Below are positions 47,425 through 56,406 of a stretch of DNA of 64,000 nt, piece by piece (the stretch's first letter is position 1; each line of letters opens with the position of its first letter). The notes under the pieces were generated by a model. That model was not told the origin of the DNA and made no database searches. It saw only the letters and a list, made by a program, of their open reading frames with translations. Where the stretch lies: the NCBI GenBank assembly GCA_963733085.1, contig CAVTBY010000001.1:1-64000 (forward strand), written 5' to 3'. This DNA comes from Desertimonas sp963733085. GTDB lineage: Bacteria > Actinomycetota > Acidimicrobiia > Acidimicrobiales > Ilumatobacteraceae. Both the position numbers and the translations under genes were made by a program.

Positions 47425-48651
47425 TCACAGCAAGCCGGCGTCTTCGGCAGCCTGGACGTCGGCGTTGAACTGGTCGATCGTCACGGAGAAGGCGTGGTTG
47501 CCCTGCTCGTCGGCGAGCACGTAGTACAGCCACATGCACTGCTGAGCGGGCACGCCTGCGCATTCGGCGCTACCCGGACTCGGGTTCGGCGCCGGGTGAA
47601 GGGCCGCTTCGATCGACGCCCGACCGGGGTTGGCGATCGGTGTGGCCGGCAGCCCGGTGTTCGTGAACGTGTTCCACGGCGTGTCGACGTCACGGAGCTG
47701 GGTGATCGCCCCATCCGGCTCGAGTTGTTCGGGCGGCACGTTGTAGATGTGCGTCGCGTCGATCTGCAACGGCATGTTGATGCCGAGCCGGTTGTAGATC
47801 ACGCGTGCGATCATCGGTCGATCCTCGTCGGTCTTCGCCTCGCGCTCGATCATCGAGGCGATTGTCAGGATCTCGTACGGCGTGTAATCGGCACTGACAC
47901 CGACGGGTCCGGCGGCGATGTCCTCCTGGGCGCCGACCAGCTCCATCTGCTCGGCCATCCGCGTGACCACCTGGTTCTCGCTATCGGCGTTCGACACGCG
48001 GTACGTCGCCGGGAACATCAGGCCTTCCAGGCTCTGCGTACCCGCCGGGCGGAACGCGGCCGGGATCGCCGGGTCGGTTGCGGCGGCGACGAACTCGTCG
48101 ACGGAGAACTGGGGCAGCTCGGCGGCGAGCCGGGCCCCCATCTGTTGGGCCGTGAACCCCTCGGGGAACGTGATCTCGAGGAACGTCTCCTCGGGAGGAG
48201 TGCGCAGCCGGGCGAGAACGTTGCCGACGGAATCGCCGGTCGGCAGCCGGTAATAGCCCGGGGTAACGGTGAGGCCGCCGTGATCGCCGACATAACGCTC
48301 GAAGAACGACGCGTTCCCGACGATCCCCTCGTCCTCGAGACGCGCACTCAGGGCATCGAGGTCCTCGCCCTCGGCGATGACGAACTCGACCGGACCGCCG
48401 ACCTCACCGGGGGCATTGGCCTGGCGGATGTACCACCAGCCGTAGACCCCGCCGGCGATGATCAGCAGGTTGACGAGGGCGAGCGCGCCGTAGCCGACCC
48501 ACTTCGCTGTCCGCGTCTGGCCGCGCAATGGTTCAACCTCGCTGACACCCAGCGACGCATCCCACGGATCCTCGTTCCAGTCGTAGGTCTCGAGCACGTC
48601 GACGTCATCGATGTCGTCGATGTCCGGTCGGCCGCTGTGGCGCGTGTTCAC
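47425..48651 (-). CDS. mltG: endolytic murein transglycosylase MltG
   Basis: 408 residues. A charged cytoplasmic N terminus of about 50 residues (many Asp) precedes one membrane segment (VGYGALALVNLLIIAGGVYG). A LysM-like part and the YceG domain follow, with the catalytic Glu in TIASMIEREAK and RPMIARVIYNRL. It cuts nascent glycan strands and sets their length. It is the usual partner of ruvX upstream and aroE downstream in actinobacteria. Confidence 0.95.
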   Translation of the reverse strand: MNTRHSGRPDIDDIDDVDVLETYDWNEDPWDASLGVSEVEPLRGQTRTAKWVGYGALALVNLLIIAGGVYGWWYIRQANAPGEVGGPVEFVIAEGEDLDALSARLEDEGIVGNASFFERYVGDHGGLTVTPGYYRLPTGDSVGNVLARLRTPPEETFLEITFPEGFTAQQMGARLAAELPQFSVDEFVAAATDPAIPAAFRPAGTQSLEGLMFPATYRVSNADSENQVVTRMAEQMELVGAQEDIAAGPVGVSADYTPYEILTIASMIEREAKTDEDRPMIARVIYNRLGINMPLQIDATHIYNVPPEQLEPDGAITQLRDVDTPWNTFTNTGLPATPIANPGRASIEAALHPAPNPSPGSAECAGVPAQQCMWLYYVLADEQGNHAFSVTIDQFNADVQAAEDAGLL

Positions 48652-49073
48652 GGCGTGCTTCCGCGCTGACGGTCGAGGAACGCCTGCAGGATGACGGCTG
48701 CGGCGACCTTGTCGATCACGCGGCGACGGGCGGGGCCGCGCACGCCGGCCTCGGCGAGCGCCCGTTCGGCGGTGACCGTGGTGAGTCGCTCATCGAACGT
48801 CTCGATGGGCACGTCGACCAGCGTAGCGAGGGCTTTCGCCTCCGTCCGGGCAGCCTTGGCGGCGGGTCCCTCGGCGCCGGACAGGCTGATCGGCAGGCCG
48901 ACGACGACCAGCTCGGCCTCTTCATCGCGCACGTAGGCGGCAATGTGCTCGTGATCGTGACGCCTCGACCTCGACCGCTCCAGCACGGCCAGCGGTGATG
49001 CCACCGTGCCGGTGAGGTCGCTGACGGCGATGCCGATGCGCTTGCTGCCGAGATCGAGGGCGAGGACGCGCAC
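48648..49073 (-). CDS. ruvX: RuvX/YqgF Holliday-junction resolvase-like protein
   Basis: 141 residues, RNase H-like fold. LALDLGSKRIGIAVSD holds the first catalytic Asp, ETFDERLTTVTAERAL the conserved Glu/Arg and VIDKVAAAVILQAFLD the last Asp. The family is linked to pre-16S rRNA 5' maturation. It overlaps alaS and mltG by a few bases on each side. Confidence 0.94.
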   Translation of the reverse strand: MRVLALDLGSKRIGIAVSDLTGTVASPLAVLERSRSRRHDHEHIAAYVRDEEAELVVVGLPISLSGAEGPAAKAARTEAKALATLVDVPIETFDERLTTVTAERALAEAGVRGPARRRVIDKVAAAVILQAFLDRQRGSTP

Positions 49074-51724
49074 TAGTGGTCGGTGTCGCCGGGCGCGCCG
49101 TCGCCACGGGCGAGGAGCACCGCTTCGCGCGCCAGTTCCAGCGCCTCCTCGATACCCGCGGGGTCCTTACCGCCGGCCGTGGCGACATCGCCCTTCCCGC
49201 CGCCACCCCCGCCGACCGCCTTGGCCGCGTCGCGAATGAGGCCGGCGGCATCGAACGGGGATCCCGGTGTCACGGCCGCGGCGAGGCCTACGCCGCCAGT
49301 CGGCGTCTCGCCGGCGAAGACGACAACGTCGACGTCGGGTGCGTTGCGGACGGCGATCGCCAGTTCGCGGAGCTCGTTCGGCGAGACCCCGTCAATTCGA
49401 CTGATGACGACGCCGTCGACCGCTTCGGCGGCGAGCTCGCTCGCTCGAGTTCGGGCCAGCTTGGCGCGCAACTGCTTGTTCTCGTCGCTGAGGGCGCGCA
49501 GCTCGTCGAGTTTGCGGCGCACTCCTCCGGCCGCGTCGCCGGGGGTCCCGACGAGGTTGGCGATCTCGCCGAGGTCACGCTCGTCGCGCTGCAGCAGCGC
49601 CACGGCGCCGGTACCGGTGACCGCCTCGATACGCCGCAGGTTGGAGCCGATCGAGCCCTCGCTGACAATCTTGATCGTGCCGATGTCGCCGGTGGCGCTG
49701 ACATGGGTGCCGCCGCACAGCTCGATCGAGCTTCCCGCTTCGAGCACGCGGACGACGTCGCCGTACTTCTCGCCGAAGAAGGCGATCGCCCCGAGGCCCT
49801 CGGCCTCGTCCTTGGACGTCTCGAACGCCCGAACCGGCGTGTTCGCCAGCGTCTCGCCGTTGGCGAGGTTCTCGATCCGGATGATCTCCTCGGCGCTGAG
49901 CGGCGCGTAGTGCGAGAAGTCGAAGCGCAGGCGATCGGGCGCGACCAGCGAGCCCGCCTGCTTGACGTGCTCGCCGAGCACCTGACGGAGGGCGTGGTGG
50001 ACGAGGTGGGTCGCCGTGTGGTTGCGGCGGATCGAGTCGCGTCGGTCGACGTCGATCGCCGCCGCCGCCGCCTGGCCCGGTGTGATCGTCCCGGCGACGA
50101 TGCGGGCGGTGTGGCGGCGGAGGTTGGGCAGGGCGAACGTCGTGTCGACGACCTCGGCGGTGCCGGTCTCTGTCGAGATCGCGCCGGTGTCACCCACCTG
50201 GCCGCCGCTCTCGGCATAGAAGGGGGTCTCGTCGAGGAAGATCTCGACGAGCTCGCCGTCGTCGCTACCGGGCACCACGAGCACGTCGAGGACCCTGGCG
50301 ACGGCGTTGTCGGCCACGTAGCCGACGAATGTGGTGACGCCGTGCTCGTCGACGATGCGTCGATACGCCTCGACGTTGGCGTGCTCGCGGTGCACGCCGC
50401 GAGCGGCCTTGGCCCGCTGGCGTTGGTCGGCCATCTGCGCCTCGAACCCGGCGAGGTCGACAGCGACGCCTCGCTCGGACGCAATCTCCTGGGTCAGCTC
50501 GAGCGGGAACCCGTAGGTGTCGTGGAGGGCGAATACCGTCGTTCCCGACAGCACGGCGCCGTCGGAGGTGCCGTCACCCAACTCGCGCTCGAGGATCGAC
50601 AAGCCGTTGCGCAGGGTGTGGCGGAAGTTCTCCTCCTCCTTGCCGAGCACGCCGACGATGAAGTCACGCTGGCGGGCGACGTCGGGATAGGCATTGCCCA
50701 TCACGTCGACCGCCACCTGGGCCAGCTCGGGCATCACCAGCCGCTCGGTGCCGAGCAGGTAGGCGTAGCGCACACCGCGGCGGATGATCCGGCGCAGGAC
50801 GTAACCGCGGTTCTCGTTGCTCGGGAAGACGCCGTCGGCGACGAGCATTGCCGTCGAGCGGGCGTGCTCGGCGAGGACGCGGATGGCGAAGCTGTCGCGG
50901 TCGTCGTAGTCGCCCGGCGTGTACGTGCGCCCGGTCAGCTCGGTGGCCTTGTCGATCAGCGGCTGCATCAGGTCCGTCTCCCACAGCGAGTCGACGCCCT
51001 GCACGACGGTGAGCACCCGCTCGAGCCCGGCACCCGTGTCGATCGACGGCTTCGGCAGTGGCGTCAGCGTGCCCGCATCGTCGCGGTCGTACTGCATGAA
51101 CACGAGGTTCCAGAACTCCATGAAGCGATCGCCGTGCTTGTCGGCAGCCGGGCCACCGTCGGGTCCGAACTCAGGACCGCGGTCGATGAAGATCTCGCTG
51201 TCGGGTCCGCATGGGCCCGTCTCACCTGCCTGCCAGAAGTTCTCCTCGTCGCCGAGGCGCTGGATCCGATTCATCGGAACGCCGACGACGTCGTGCCAGA
51301 TCTGCTCGGCGTCGTCGTCGGTCTCGTGCACGGTGACCCACAGCCGGTCGGCCTCGAGCCCCCACCCTTCGGTCACCAGCTCCCAACTCGCCGGGATGAT
51401 GAACTCCTTGAAGTAGTCACCGAAGCTGAAGTTGCCGAGCATCTCGAAGAACACGAGGTGGCGCTTCGTCCGCCCGACCTCGTCGAGGTCGTTGTGCTTG
51501 CCCCCCGCCCGCACGCACTTCTGGGCGCTGACGGCCCGCTTGAACGGCGGCTTCTCGTCGCCGAGGAAGTACGGCTTGAACGGGACCATCCCGGCGACGT
51601 TGAACAGCAACGTCGGGTCCTGCGGCACGAGGCTCGCCGAGGGCACCACCGCGTGGTCGCGCGCGACGAAGAAATCGATGAACGACTGACGAACGTCGTC
51701 GGCACTGCGCGGATAGCTGACCAT
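49073..51724 (-). CDS. alaS: alanine--tRNA ligase
   Basis: 883 residues from ATG 51724 (MVSYPRSADDVRQSF). The class II catalytic core includes FFEMLGNFSFGDYFKE and GAGLERVLTVVQG. The editing domain has RRNHTATHLVHHAL (HxxxH), with the other metal ligands in IELCGGTHVSATGDIG. The C-terminal DHHA1 domain, with a GGGGGGKGD glycine run, follows a coiled coil. The open frame continues upstream into the DUF559 gene only because of one base. A -10 box TACACT (51733-51738) lies 8 bases before the ATG and supports an independent start. Confidence 0.97.
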   Translation of the reverse strand: MVSYPRSADDVRQSFIDFFVARDHAVVPSASLVPQDPTLLFNVAGMVPFKPYFLGDEKPPFKRAVSAQKCVRAGGKHNDLDEVGRTKRHLVFFEMLGNFSFGDYFKEFIIPASWELVTEGWGLEADRLWVTVHETDDDAEQIWHDVVGVPMNRIQRLGDEENFWQAGETGPCGPDSEIFIDRGPEFGPDGGPAADKHGDRFMEFWNLVFMQYDRDDAGTLTPLPKPSIDTGAGLERVLTVVQGVDSLWETDLMQPLIDKATELTGRTYTPGDYDDRDSFAIRVLAEHARSTAMLVADGVFPSNENRGYVLRRIIRRGVRYAYLLGTERLVMPELAQVAVDVMGNAYPDVARQRDFIVGVLGKEEENFRHTLRNGLSILERELGDGTSDGAVLSGTTVFALHDTYGFPLELTQEIASERGVAVDLAGFEAQMADQRQRAKAARGVHREHANVEAYRRIVDEHGVTTFVGYVADNAVARVLDVLVVPGSDDGELVEIFLDETPFYAESGGQVGDTGAISTETGTAEVVDTTFALPNLRRHTARIVAGTITPGQAAAAAIDVDRRDSIRRNHTATHLVHHALRQVLGEHVKQAGSLVAPDRLRFDFSHYAPLSAEEIIRIENLANGETLANTPVRAFETSKDEAEGLGAIAFFGEKYGDVVRVLEAGSSIELCGGTHVSATGDIGTIKIVSEGSIGSNLRRIEAVTGTGAVALLQRDERDLGEIANLVGTPGDAAGGVRRKLDELRALSDENKQLRAKLARTRASELAAEAVDGVVISRIDGVSPNELRELAIAVRNAPDVDVVVFAGETPTGGVGLAAAVTPGSPFDAAGLIRDAAKAVGGGGGGKGDVATAGGKDPAGIEEALELAREAVLLARGDGAPGDTDH

Positions 51725-51756
51725 CCCACCCCAGTGTACGGACCCCACCCCCGACG

Positions 51757-51804
51757 ACCGATGGGTGTTCTGGGGACGGAACGGTCCCCCAGACACCCAT
51801 CGGT
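51757..51804. repeat. 48-bp palindrome, copy B
   Basis: Arms ACCGATGGGTGT (51757-51768) and ACACCCATCGGT (51793-51804), inner GGGGAC/GTCCCC. It directly touches the corrected TGA stop of the DUF559 gene on one side and lies about 20 bases upstream of the alaS -10 box on the other. Confidence 0.92.
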
Positions 51805-52738
51805 TCACGAGACGGCGGCGAGGCTCGTGCGGATCGTCCGGAGAGTGACGTCGAGAACGCTCGTCGACGAGATCGTGGAGATGGACCCAGGTGAACCGCA
51901 GAACGCGATAGCCGTGTGCCACCGCTTCGTTGTCACGCCAACGGTCGCGATCGAAGTCGGCGTACCTGGCGTGCCACCTGCGACCGTCGGCTTCGACGAT
52001 CAGCTGAAAGTCTGGAAGCAGGAAGTCGACTCGTGAGTCCCTCGCCGTCCGCCAGGGAAACGCCGCCTGTCGCACAATCCGCGGGGCACCGGGGATGCGA
52101 CCGAGCACCGCCGCCAACAGGGCCTCGAGCTCACTCTCCGGTGGTGTCCAGCCGTCGTCGAGTCGCTCGAGCACGAGCGGTCGGATGCGGGAAAGCCCAG
52201 GTCGTCGGCTGCCGGCATAGAACCGCAGCCGTTCGTCGAGATCCGCCGCCGTGATTCGCTTTCCGAGCAGGGCGTCGTCCATCGCCCGCTCCAGCCGCCA
52301 TGGGCTGACCCGTTTGGCGACGTCGAACAGCGACTGCGGGATCGTGGTCACACGGATCCCCTCGACCGTGGTGAGCGCCGCCCCGGCGTAGCGGTGCAGG
52401 ATGGCGAACGGGTGCGTGCAGTAGGAGTTGACCGGCGCCAGCAACTCGATGGTGCCCGGCCGGAATCCAGGCAGCTCATGGAGCGCGGCGGCGGAGAAGC
52501 CGGCAACCGCGGCACCATCGATCGACAACTCGCCGATCTTGCACTGGCGCTTCCAGGTTCCAGCGCTGCGTGCCAGCATGTACACCGCCGGCACCGGCCG
52601 AAGCCAGTACTTCTCCTGCAGCCGCCGCTTCACGAACCGTTCGCTCGCCCCCAGATCAAAGGCTTGTTGCCGGCTGAACACGCCAAACTGTTTCGTCGCG
52701 AGCCCGTCGATGAGCCGGTCGATCTCTGTGTACCTCAT
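51805..52738 (-). CDS. AbiEi-like domain plus DUF559 (PD-(D/E)XK-like) protein, one frame break
   Basis: 310 residues after correcting one base. The N-terminal half (about 1-120) is a winged-helix AbiEi-type antitoxin-like domain: FSRQQAFDLGASERFVKRRL. The C-terminal half is DUF559, related to very-short-patch-repair nucleases, with ESELEALLAAVL, RVDFLLPDFQLIVEADG and RRWHARYADFDRDRWRDN, giving an E...D...ExD nuclease-like set. The frame breaks at about 51850-51875; shifting by one base yields TLRTIRTSLAAVS and a TGA at 51805. A strong Shine-Dalgarno (GGGAGGT) precedes the ATG. Palindromes B and C bracket the gene. Activity and target are unknown. Confidence 0.85.
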
Positions 52739-52813
52739 GGTGTTACCTCCCTGAGATGCCGGTCTCGCCGATGATCGTGACAGCGGGGTGTCGCAGTCGC
52801 CGCCTCTGCGCCA

Positions 52814-52861
52814 ACCGATGGGTGTTTAGGGGACCGTTCCGTCCCCTAAACACCCATCGGT
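52814..52861. repeat. 48-bp palindrome, copy C (perfect)
   Basis: Perfect 21-bp arms: ACCGATGGGTGTTTAGGGGA with one further C (52814-52834) and its complement (52841-52861), around a 6-base centre. It lies between the divergent DUF559 and Cys-rich genes, and is followed by CGTACGAT, the -10 region of the latter. Confidence 0.95.
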
Positions 52862-52863
52862 CG

Positions 52864-52875
52864 TACGATCGGGGT
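52864..52875 (+). promoter_or_regulatory. leaderless -10 box beside palindrome C
   Basis: TACGAT at 52864-52869, 6 bases before GTG 52876. Copy D has the same arrangement (CGTACGTT, 6 bases, ATG). Confidence 0.5.
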
Positions 52876-53658
52876 GTGGATGGGGTGGAGGTGCGGGAGT
52901 GGGTGTCGTTCGAGGACCCCGAGGAGGAGCGAACGTGGGTCTTCGACGCCACGTTCTTGCGCTCCAGCTACCACTGCATCTACGGCGCCGGCTGCCAGGG
53001 CGTGCTCGACGCCGACGCCACGGAGATGGAGCAGGGCTGTTGTAGCTACGGCGCCCACTTCGTCGATGAGGACGACGTCGCCAACGTCGTCAAGCACTTC
53101 GTCCGCGTCGAGCCGCGGCACATGCAGTTCTACGCCGAAGCCGTCGCCGCCGGCTTTCTCGCCCCCGGTGATCCGACCGAGAACGGCGACCCGGTGACGG
53201 TCACCCGCCTCGTCGACGACGCCTGCATCTTTCTCAATCGACCCGGCTCCACGCAGGGTGCCGGATGCGCCCTGCACGTGGCCGCCCTCGAAGCCGGCGA
53301 GCGACCCCTCGACTGGAAACCGAACGTGTGCTGGCAGCTGCCGCTGCGCCTCGAGCACTCCACCGACGAGAGCGGCCACGTCACCTCCCGCCTGCGTGAC
53401 TGGAAGCGGCGCGACTGGGGCGACGGTGGCGCCCAGTTCCATTGGTGGTGCACCGAGGCCCCAGACGCGTTCACTGGCAGCGAACCGGTGTACGTGTCGT
53501 CGCGCGACGAGATCGTGGAATTGGTCGGCGCGCCGATCTACGACCTACTCGTCACCGCCCTCGACCGAAATCGGCCCCCGGCGCTACCGACTCCGGTGTC
53601 GCTGCGCCGGCGCCGTCACTCCTCGTCGTCGGCGTCCTCTTCGAACTCGACGCCGTAA
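52876..53658 (+). CDS. conserved cysteine-rich protein of unknown function
   Basis: 260 residues. I recognise no named family with confidence. Cysteines cluster as YHCIYGAGCQGVLD and QGCCSYGAHF near the N terminus, and further single Cys occur in GAGCALHVA, KPNVCWQLPL and WWCTEAP, which suggests metal or cluster binding. HFVRVEPRHMQFY and DWKRRDWGDGGAQFHWW are other distinctive blocks. The start is set by a leaderless -10 box. The Arg/Ser-rich tail overlaps the convergent small gene by 43 bases and may be a frame artefact. Confidence 0.7.
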   Translation: MDGVEVREWVSFEDPEEERTWVFDATFLRSSYHCIYGAGCQGVLDADATEMEQGCCSYGAHFVDEDDVANVVKHFVRVEPRHMQFYAEAVAAGFLAPGDPTENGDPVTVTRLVDDACIFLNRPGSTQGAGCALHVAALEAGERPLDWKPNVCWQLPLRLEHSTDESGHVTSRLRDWKRRDWGDGGAQFHWWCTEAPDAFTGSEPVYVSSRDEIVELVGAPIYDLLVTALDRNRPPALPTPVSLRRRRHSSSSASSSNSTP

Positions 53659-53819
53659 CGCTCGGCAATCGCCGCGTACTCGTCCTCTTCGGATACCTCG
53701 TCATTCGTCGTCGTCGTGGCGCTGCGGCCACGATCGCCGAATCCGAGGTCGAACGCCCCAGGTCCTGACTGCTTCAGCTTTCGCGCTTCTTCGAAGCGGC
53801 GATGACGACCCTTCTTCAC
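53616..53819 (-). CDS. small acidic-tailed protein, unknown
   Basis: 67 residues from GTG. Basic N terminus MKKGRHRRFEEARKLKQSG and strongly acidic C terminus (VSEEDEYAAIAERYGVEFEE, DADDEE). This charge-split pattern suggests a nucleic-acid-associated or regulatory peptide, but no family is recognised. A TAGAAT -10 box lies about 39 bases upstream, and rnd ends 68 bases before it on the same strand. Confidence 0.6.
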   Translation of the reverse strand: MKKGRHRRFEEARKLKQSGPGAFDLGFGDRGRSATTTTNDEVSEEDEYAAIAERYGVEFEEDADDEE

Positions 53820-53887
53820 GCAGGGCTCCCAACGAACTAGGAAATTGACATTGATGGCATTCTACCGGGTGGTCGCTGACGGCAGCG

Positions 53888-55045
53888 TCATTGCGGCGGT
53901 TGTCCGGCCACCTCGATGAGGCGCAGGCCGCCGCGTCCGTCGAACGTCAGTCCCACAGAGCCGGCCAACAGGCGTTCGATTCCGTCCCCGACCAACTCCG
54001 CCCGCCACCCCGAGTGCAGCCTGGCGTCCGGCTCACCGGCCAGCAGGGCAACGAGATCGTTGCGCGTCGCCAGCAGCGCCGTATCGATCCGCTCGCTGCG
54101 GGCGACTTGGCTGACCCACGCCGAAATCAACGTCAGGGCGGGTCGCAACGCTCTGTCGAGATCGTCGCCGCCGTTGCCGACCTGCGGCGGCGGCGCATGC
54201 CTGGCCTCTTCGACCACCGCCAGCAACTCGTTGGCTACACGACCGCGACGGTGGCGGTCGTCGACACCGCGACACTGGGCGAGCTCTGTCAGAGTGGCCG
54301 GCTGCCGCTGGGCGATGCCGAGCACGGCGAGGTCCGGGAGCACCTGGCGCACGGGGATATCGACGGCCTGGGCCTCACGCTCTCGCCAGGCAGCCACGGC
54401 CTGGGCGATCGCCCGCGCCCGCGGCCGCAGAGTGCGGGCGTCCTTGAGCCGCGCCCAGGCGTTCTCCGGGGCCGCCCGGCCGGTCGGCCGCGTCCGCAGT
54501 TCGTCGAACGCCTCGACAGCCCAGGCGAGTCGGCCGCGCTCGATCAGCTTGGCGTCGATGTGGTCCTGGAGGTCGAGGAGATGGAGCACGTCGGCGGCGG
54601 CGTACTCCTTCTGGTCGGCGGTCAACGGCCGGTGCAGCCAATCGGTCAGCCGATCACCCTTGGCCGGGCTCTGCCCCAGCTCACCACGTACGAGCTCGAC
54701 CAACGACGGCGTGGCGTAGCCGATGAAGCCGGCCGCCACCTGGGTGTCGTAGATGACCCTGGGCACGCTGCCGACTGCGTGGGTGAGCACGTCGAGGTCC
54801 TGCTGGGCGGCGTGCAGCACCGCGACGGCGTCGGACTCGAACAACTTGGCGAACAGCTCCGGGCTGACGGCCAGCGGGTCGACGAGAGCGATCCCCCCAG
54901 GCCACGCGACCTGGACCAACGCCAGTCTCGGGAAATAGGTGCGCTCTCGGTGGAACTCGGTGTCGAGCGCGTACCTCGGCTCGACGATCAGCTGGTCGAT
55001 GAGTTCGAGAAGGTCGACTTCGTCGTCGACCCAGCGGAAATCCAC
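53888..55045 (-). CDS. rnd: ribonuclease D
   Basis: 385 residues. DEDD exonuclease motifs: ALDTEFHRERTYFPRLALVQ, VLHAAQQDLDVL, VIYDTQVAAGFIGY and KEYAAADVLHLL. Two HRDC-type helical domains complete the protein. It trims tRNA 3' ends. The next gene upstream (rhodanese) overlaps its start by one base. Confidence 0.94.
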   Translation of the reverse strand: MDFRWVDDEVDLLELIDQLIVEPRYALDTEFHRERTYFPRLALVQVAWPGGIALVDPLAVSPELFAKLFESDAVAVLHAAQQDLDVLTHAVGSVPRVIYDTQVAAGFIGYATPSLVELVRGELGQSPAKGDRLTDWLHRPLTADQKEYAAADVLHLLDLQDHIDAKLIERGRLAWAVEAFDELRTRPTGRAAPENAWARLKDARTLRPRARAIAQAVAAWREREAQAVDIPVRQVLPDLAVLGIAQRQPATLTELAQCRGVDDRHRRGRVANELLAVVEEARHAPPPQVGNGGDDLDRALRPALTLISAWVSQVARSERIDTALLATRNDLVALLAGEPDARLHSGWRAELVGDGIERLLAGSVGLTFDGRGGLRLIEVAGQPPQ

Positions 55046-55365
55046 TACGGGCTGTCTCCGATCGCAACATCACGGCCGGAGTCGATCCAGGCACCGGTTC
55101 CACCGGTGACGTTGACGACGTCGTAGCCCTCGTCGGCAGCGATCTCGCAGGCCCGCATGCTGCGCCCTCCCGACTTGCAGATCACGTAGGTCGGGCCGGC
55201 GGGGTTGAAGCGAGTGAGCTCGTCGGGAACGGTGGCGAGGGGGATCAGCTGGGCTCCCGGGACGTGGCCGGCGCGGTACTCGTCGGGCTCGCGCACGTCG
55301 ATCACGAGGGCGCCCTGGGCGACACGATCGGCGAGTGCGGCGACTTCAATCTCGGAGATCGGCAC
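55045..55365 (-). CDS. rhodanese-like domain protein
   Basis: 106 residues, single domain: VIDVREPDEYRAGHVPGAQLI, then the catalytic loop CKSGGRSMRACE with the active Cys. It is likely a sulfurtransferase or persulfide carrier. The GTG at 55365 is chosen because TATCCT (55373-55378) lies 7 bases upstream, the leaderless geometry. The start lies inside the end of the mobA-like gene (20-base overlap), so it has its own promoter within that gene. Confidence 0.9.
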   Translation of the reverse strand: MPISEIEVAALADRVAQGALVIDVREPDEYRAGHVPGAQLIPLATVPDELTRFNPAGPTYVICKSGGRSMRACEIAADEGYDVVNVTGGTGAWIDSGRDVAIGDSP

Positions 55366-55933
55366 GGGCCACAGGATAATCGCCGAGGTCGCTCGGGCGA
55401 TTGACGTTGTGCAGCGCCGCTGCGTCGACGGCGACCCGCGTCGCACCGAGCGTGTCGAGCGCCTCGTGCATCGCCCGGACTCCAGACCGAAACAGTGCCT
55501 CGACATCCTCAGCCGTCGAGATCGGCCAGTACGCCAACGATGGGTGCACACGTTCGGCGACGGCAACGGCGATCACGCGCTCCTCGCCGGCGACGGATTG
55601 CACAGCTTCCACCGTCAGATCCGGCAGATCACATGCCGCGACGACAACCCCGCAGGTGTCGAGCCGGTCGAACCAGCGCAGGGCATCGACGACGGCCCCG
55701 AGTGGCCCTTCGCCGGGCCATGTATCGGCGACAACTTCCCGACCAGTGATCGCCGTGAGCCGGTCGGCTTCACCACCGACGAAGACGACCGGCGCGCAAC
55801 CTGCGGACTCGAGCACCGCGGCCACCCGATCGGCCATCGCTCGACCATCGACCTCGACGAGCGCCTTGTCGGTGCCGAAACGACGACTCCCACCGCCGCA
55901 CAACACGGCGCCGCCGATCGCCGGCGCACTCAC
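55346..55933 (-). CDS. molybdenum cofactor guanylyltransferase-like (MobA)
   Basis: 195 residues, nucleotidyltransferase fold: GGAVLCGGGSRRFGTDKALVEVDG at the N terminus and PLGAVVDALRW, VVAACDLPDL with the metal Asp. MobA joins GMP to molybdopterin; related enzymes use CTP, so the exact product is inferred. With the mogA-like gene it is the second molybdenum cofactor gene here. Confidence 0.87.
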   Translation of the reverse strand: MSAPAIGGAVLCGGGSRRFGTDKALVEVDGRAMADRVAAVLESAGCAPVVFVGGEADRLTAITGREVVADTWPGEGPLGAVVDALRWFDRLDTCGVVVAACDLPDLTVEAVQSVAGEERVIAVAVAERVHPSLAYWPISTAEDVEALFRSGVRAMHEALDTLGATRVAVDAAALHNVNRPSDLGDYPVARADLRD

Positions 55934-56367
55934 ACCGGCGGGCCGGCCGGATCGAGCTGCTGCAGGAACTGGGCACAGCGCTCGGCCTCGTCCGTCTCGC
56001 CGATTGCCGCAGCCATCGCCTGCAAACCGCTGAGACAGCGCAGGAAGCCGACGTTCGTCGCTTCCGCCCAGCGCACGTAGCCGGATCCCCGCCAGCCGTT
56101 CGCCCGCAACGCATCGAGGCCGCGGTGATAGCCGACGCGGTACGCGGCGTACCGCTCGACGGGATCGGTGGCGGAATCGCCGAGCGCGGCCCAGGCATCG
56201 ATGAAGCGGGGATTGTCGGCGACGACGCGGGCCACGGCGTCGCGCCTCACGGTCGGCTCGCTGCGCACCGCCTCGGTGAGGGTGGCGTTCGCCACGGGAT
56301 CTGCGGGTGGCAGCACCGTCGACGGCAGCCCGCCCGGCGACATCGTGATCGGGCGCTCCTCGGCCAT
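55930..56367 (-). CDS. DUF3151 family protein
   Basis: 145 residues. TVRRDAVARVVADNPRFIDAWAALGD and YAAYRVGYHRGLDALRANGWRGSGYVRW are hallmarks of DUF3151, a small helical actinobacterial family with no assigned function. ATG 56367 is chosen over upstream codons; TACCCT (56377-56382) lies 9 bases before it. It overlaps the mobA-like start. Confidence 0.88.
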   Translation of the reverse strand: MAEERPITMSPGGLPSTVLPPADPVANATLTEAVRSEPTVRRDAVARVVADNPRFIDAWAALGDSATDPVERYAAYRVGYHRGLDALRANGWRGSGYVRWAEATNVGFLRCLSGLQAMAAAIGETDEAERCAQFLQQLDPAGPPV

Positions 56368-56393
56368 ACGCGATTCAGGGTACCCACCACACA

Positions 56394-56406
56394 TAACGTG
56401 ATCGAC
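56394..56406 (+). promoter_or_regulatory. leaderless -10 box for the small membrane protein
   Basis: TAACGT at 56394-56399, then 7 bases, then GTG 56407. Confidence 0.5.

Noticed and set aside
49073..52738. A 1221-residue DUF559-AlaS fusion protein
   Set aside because: One-base correction restores a TGA for DUF559 next to palindrome B. AlaS has its own -10 box and a normal N terminus, and the joining residues come from the palindrome itself.
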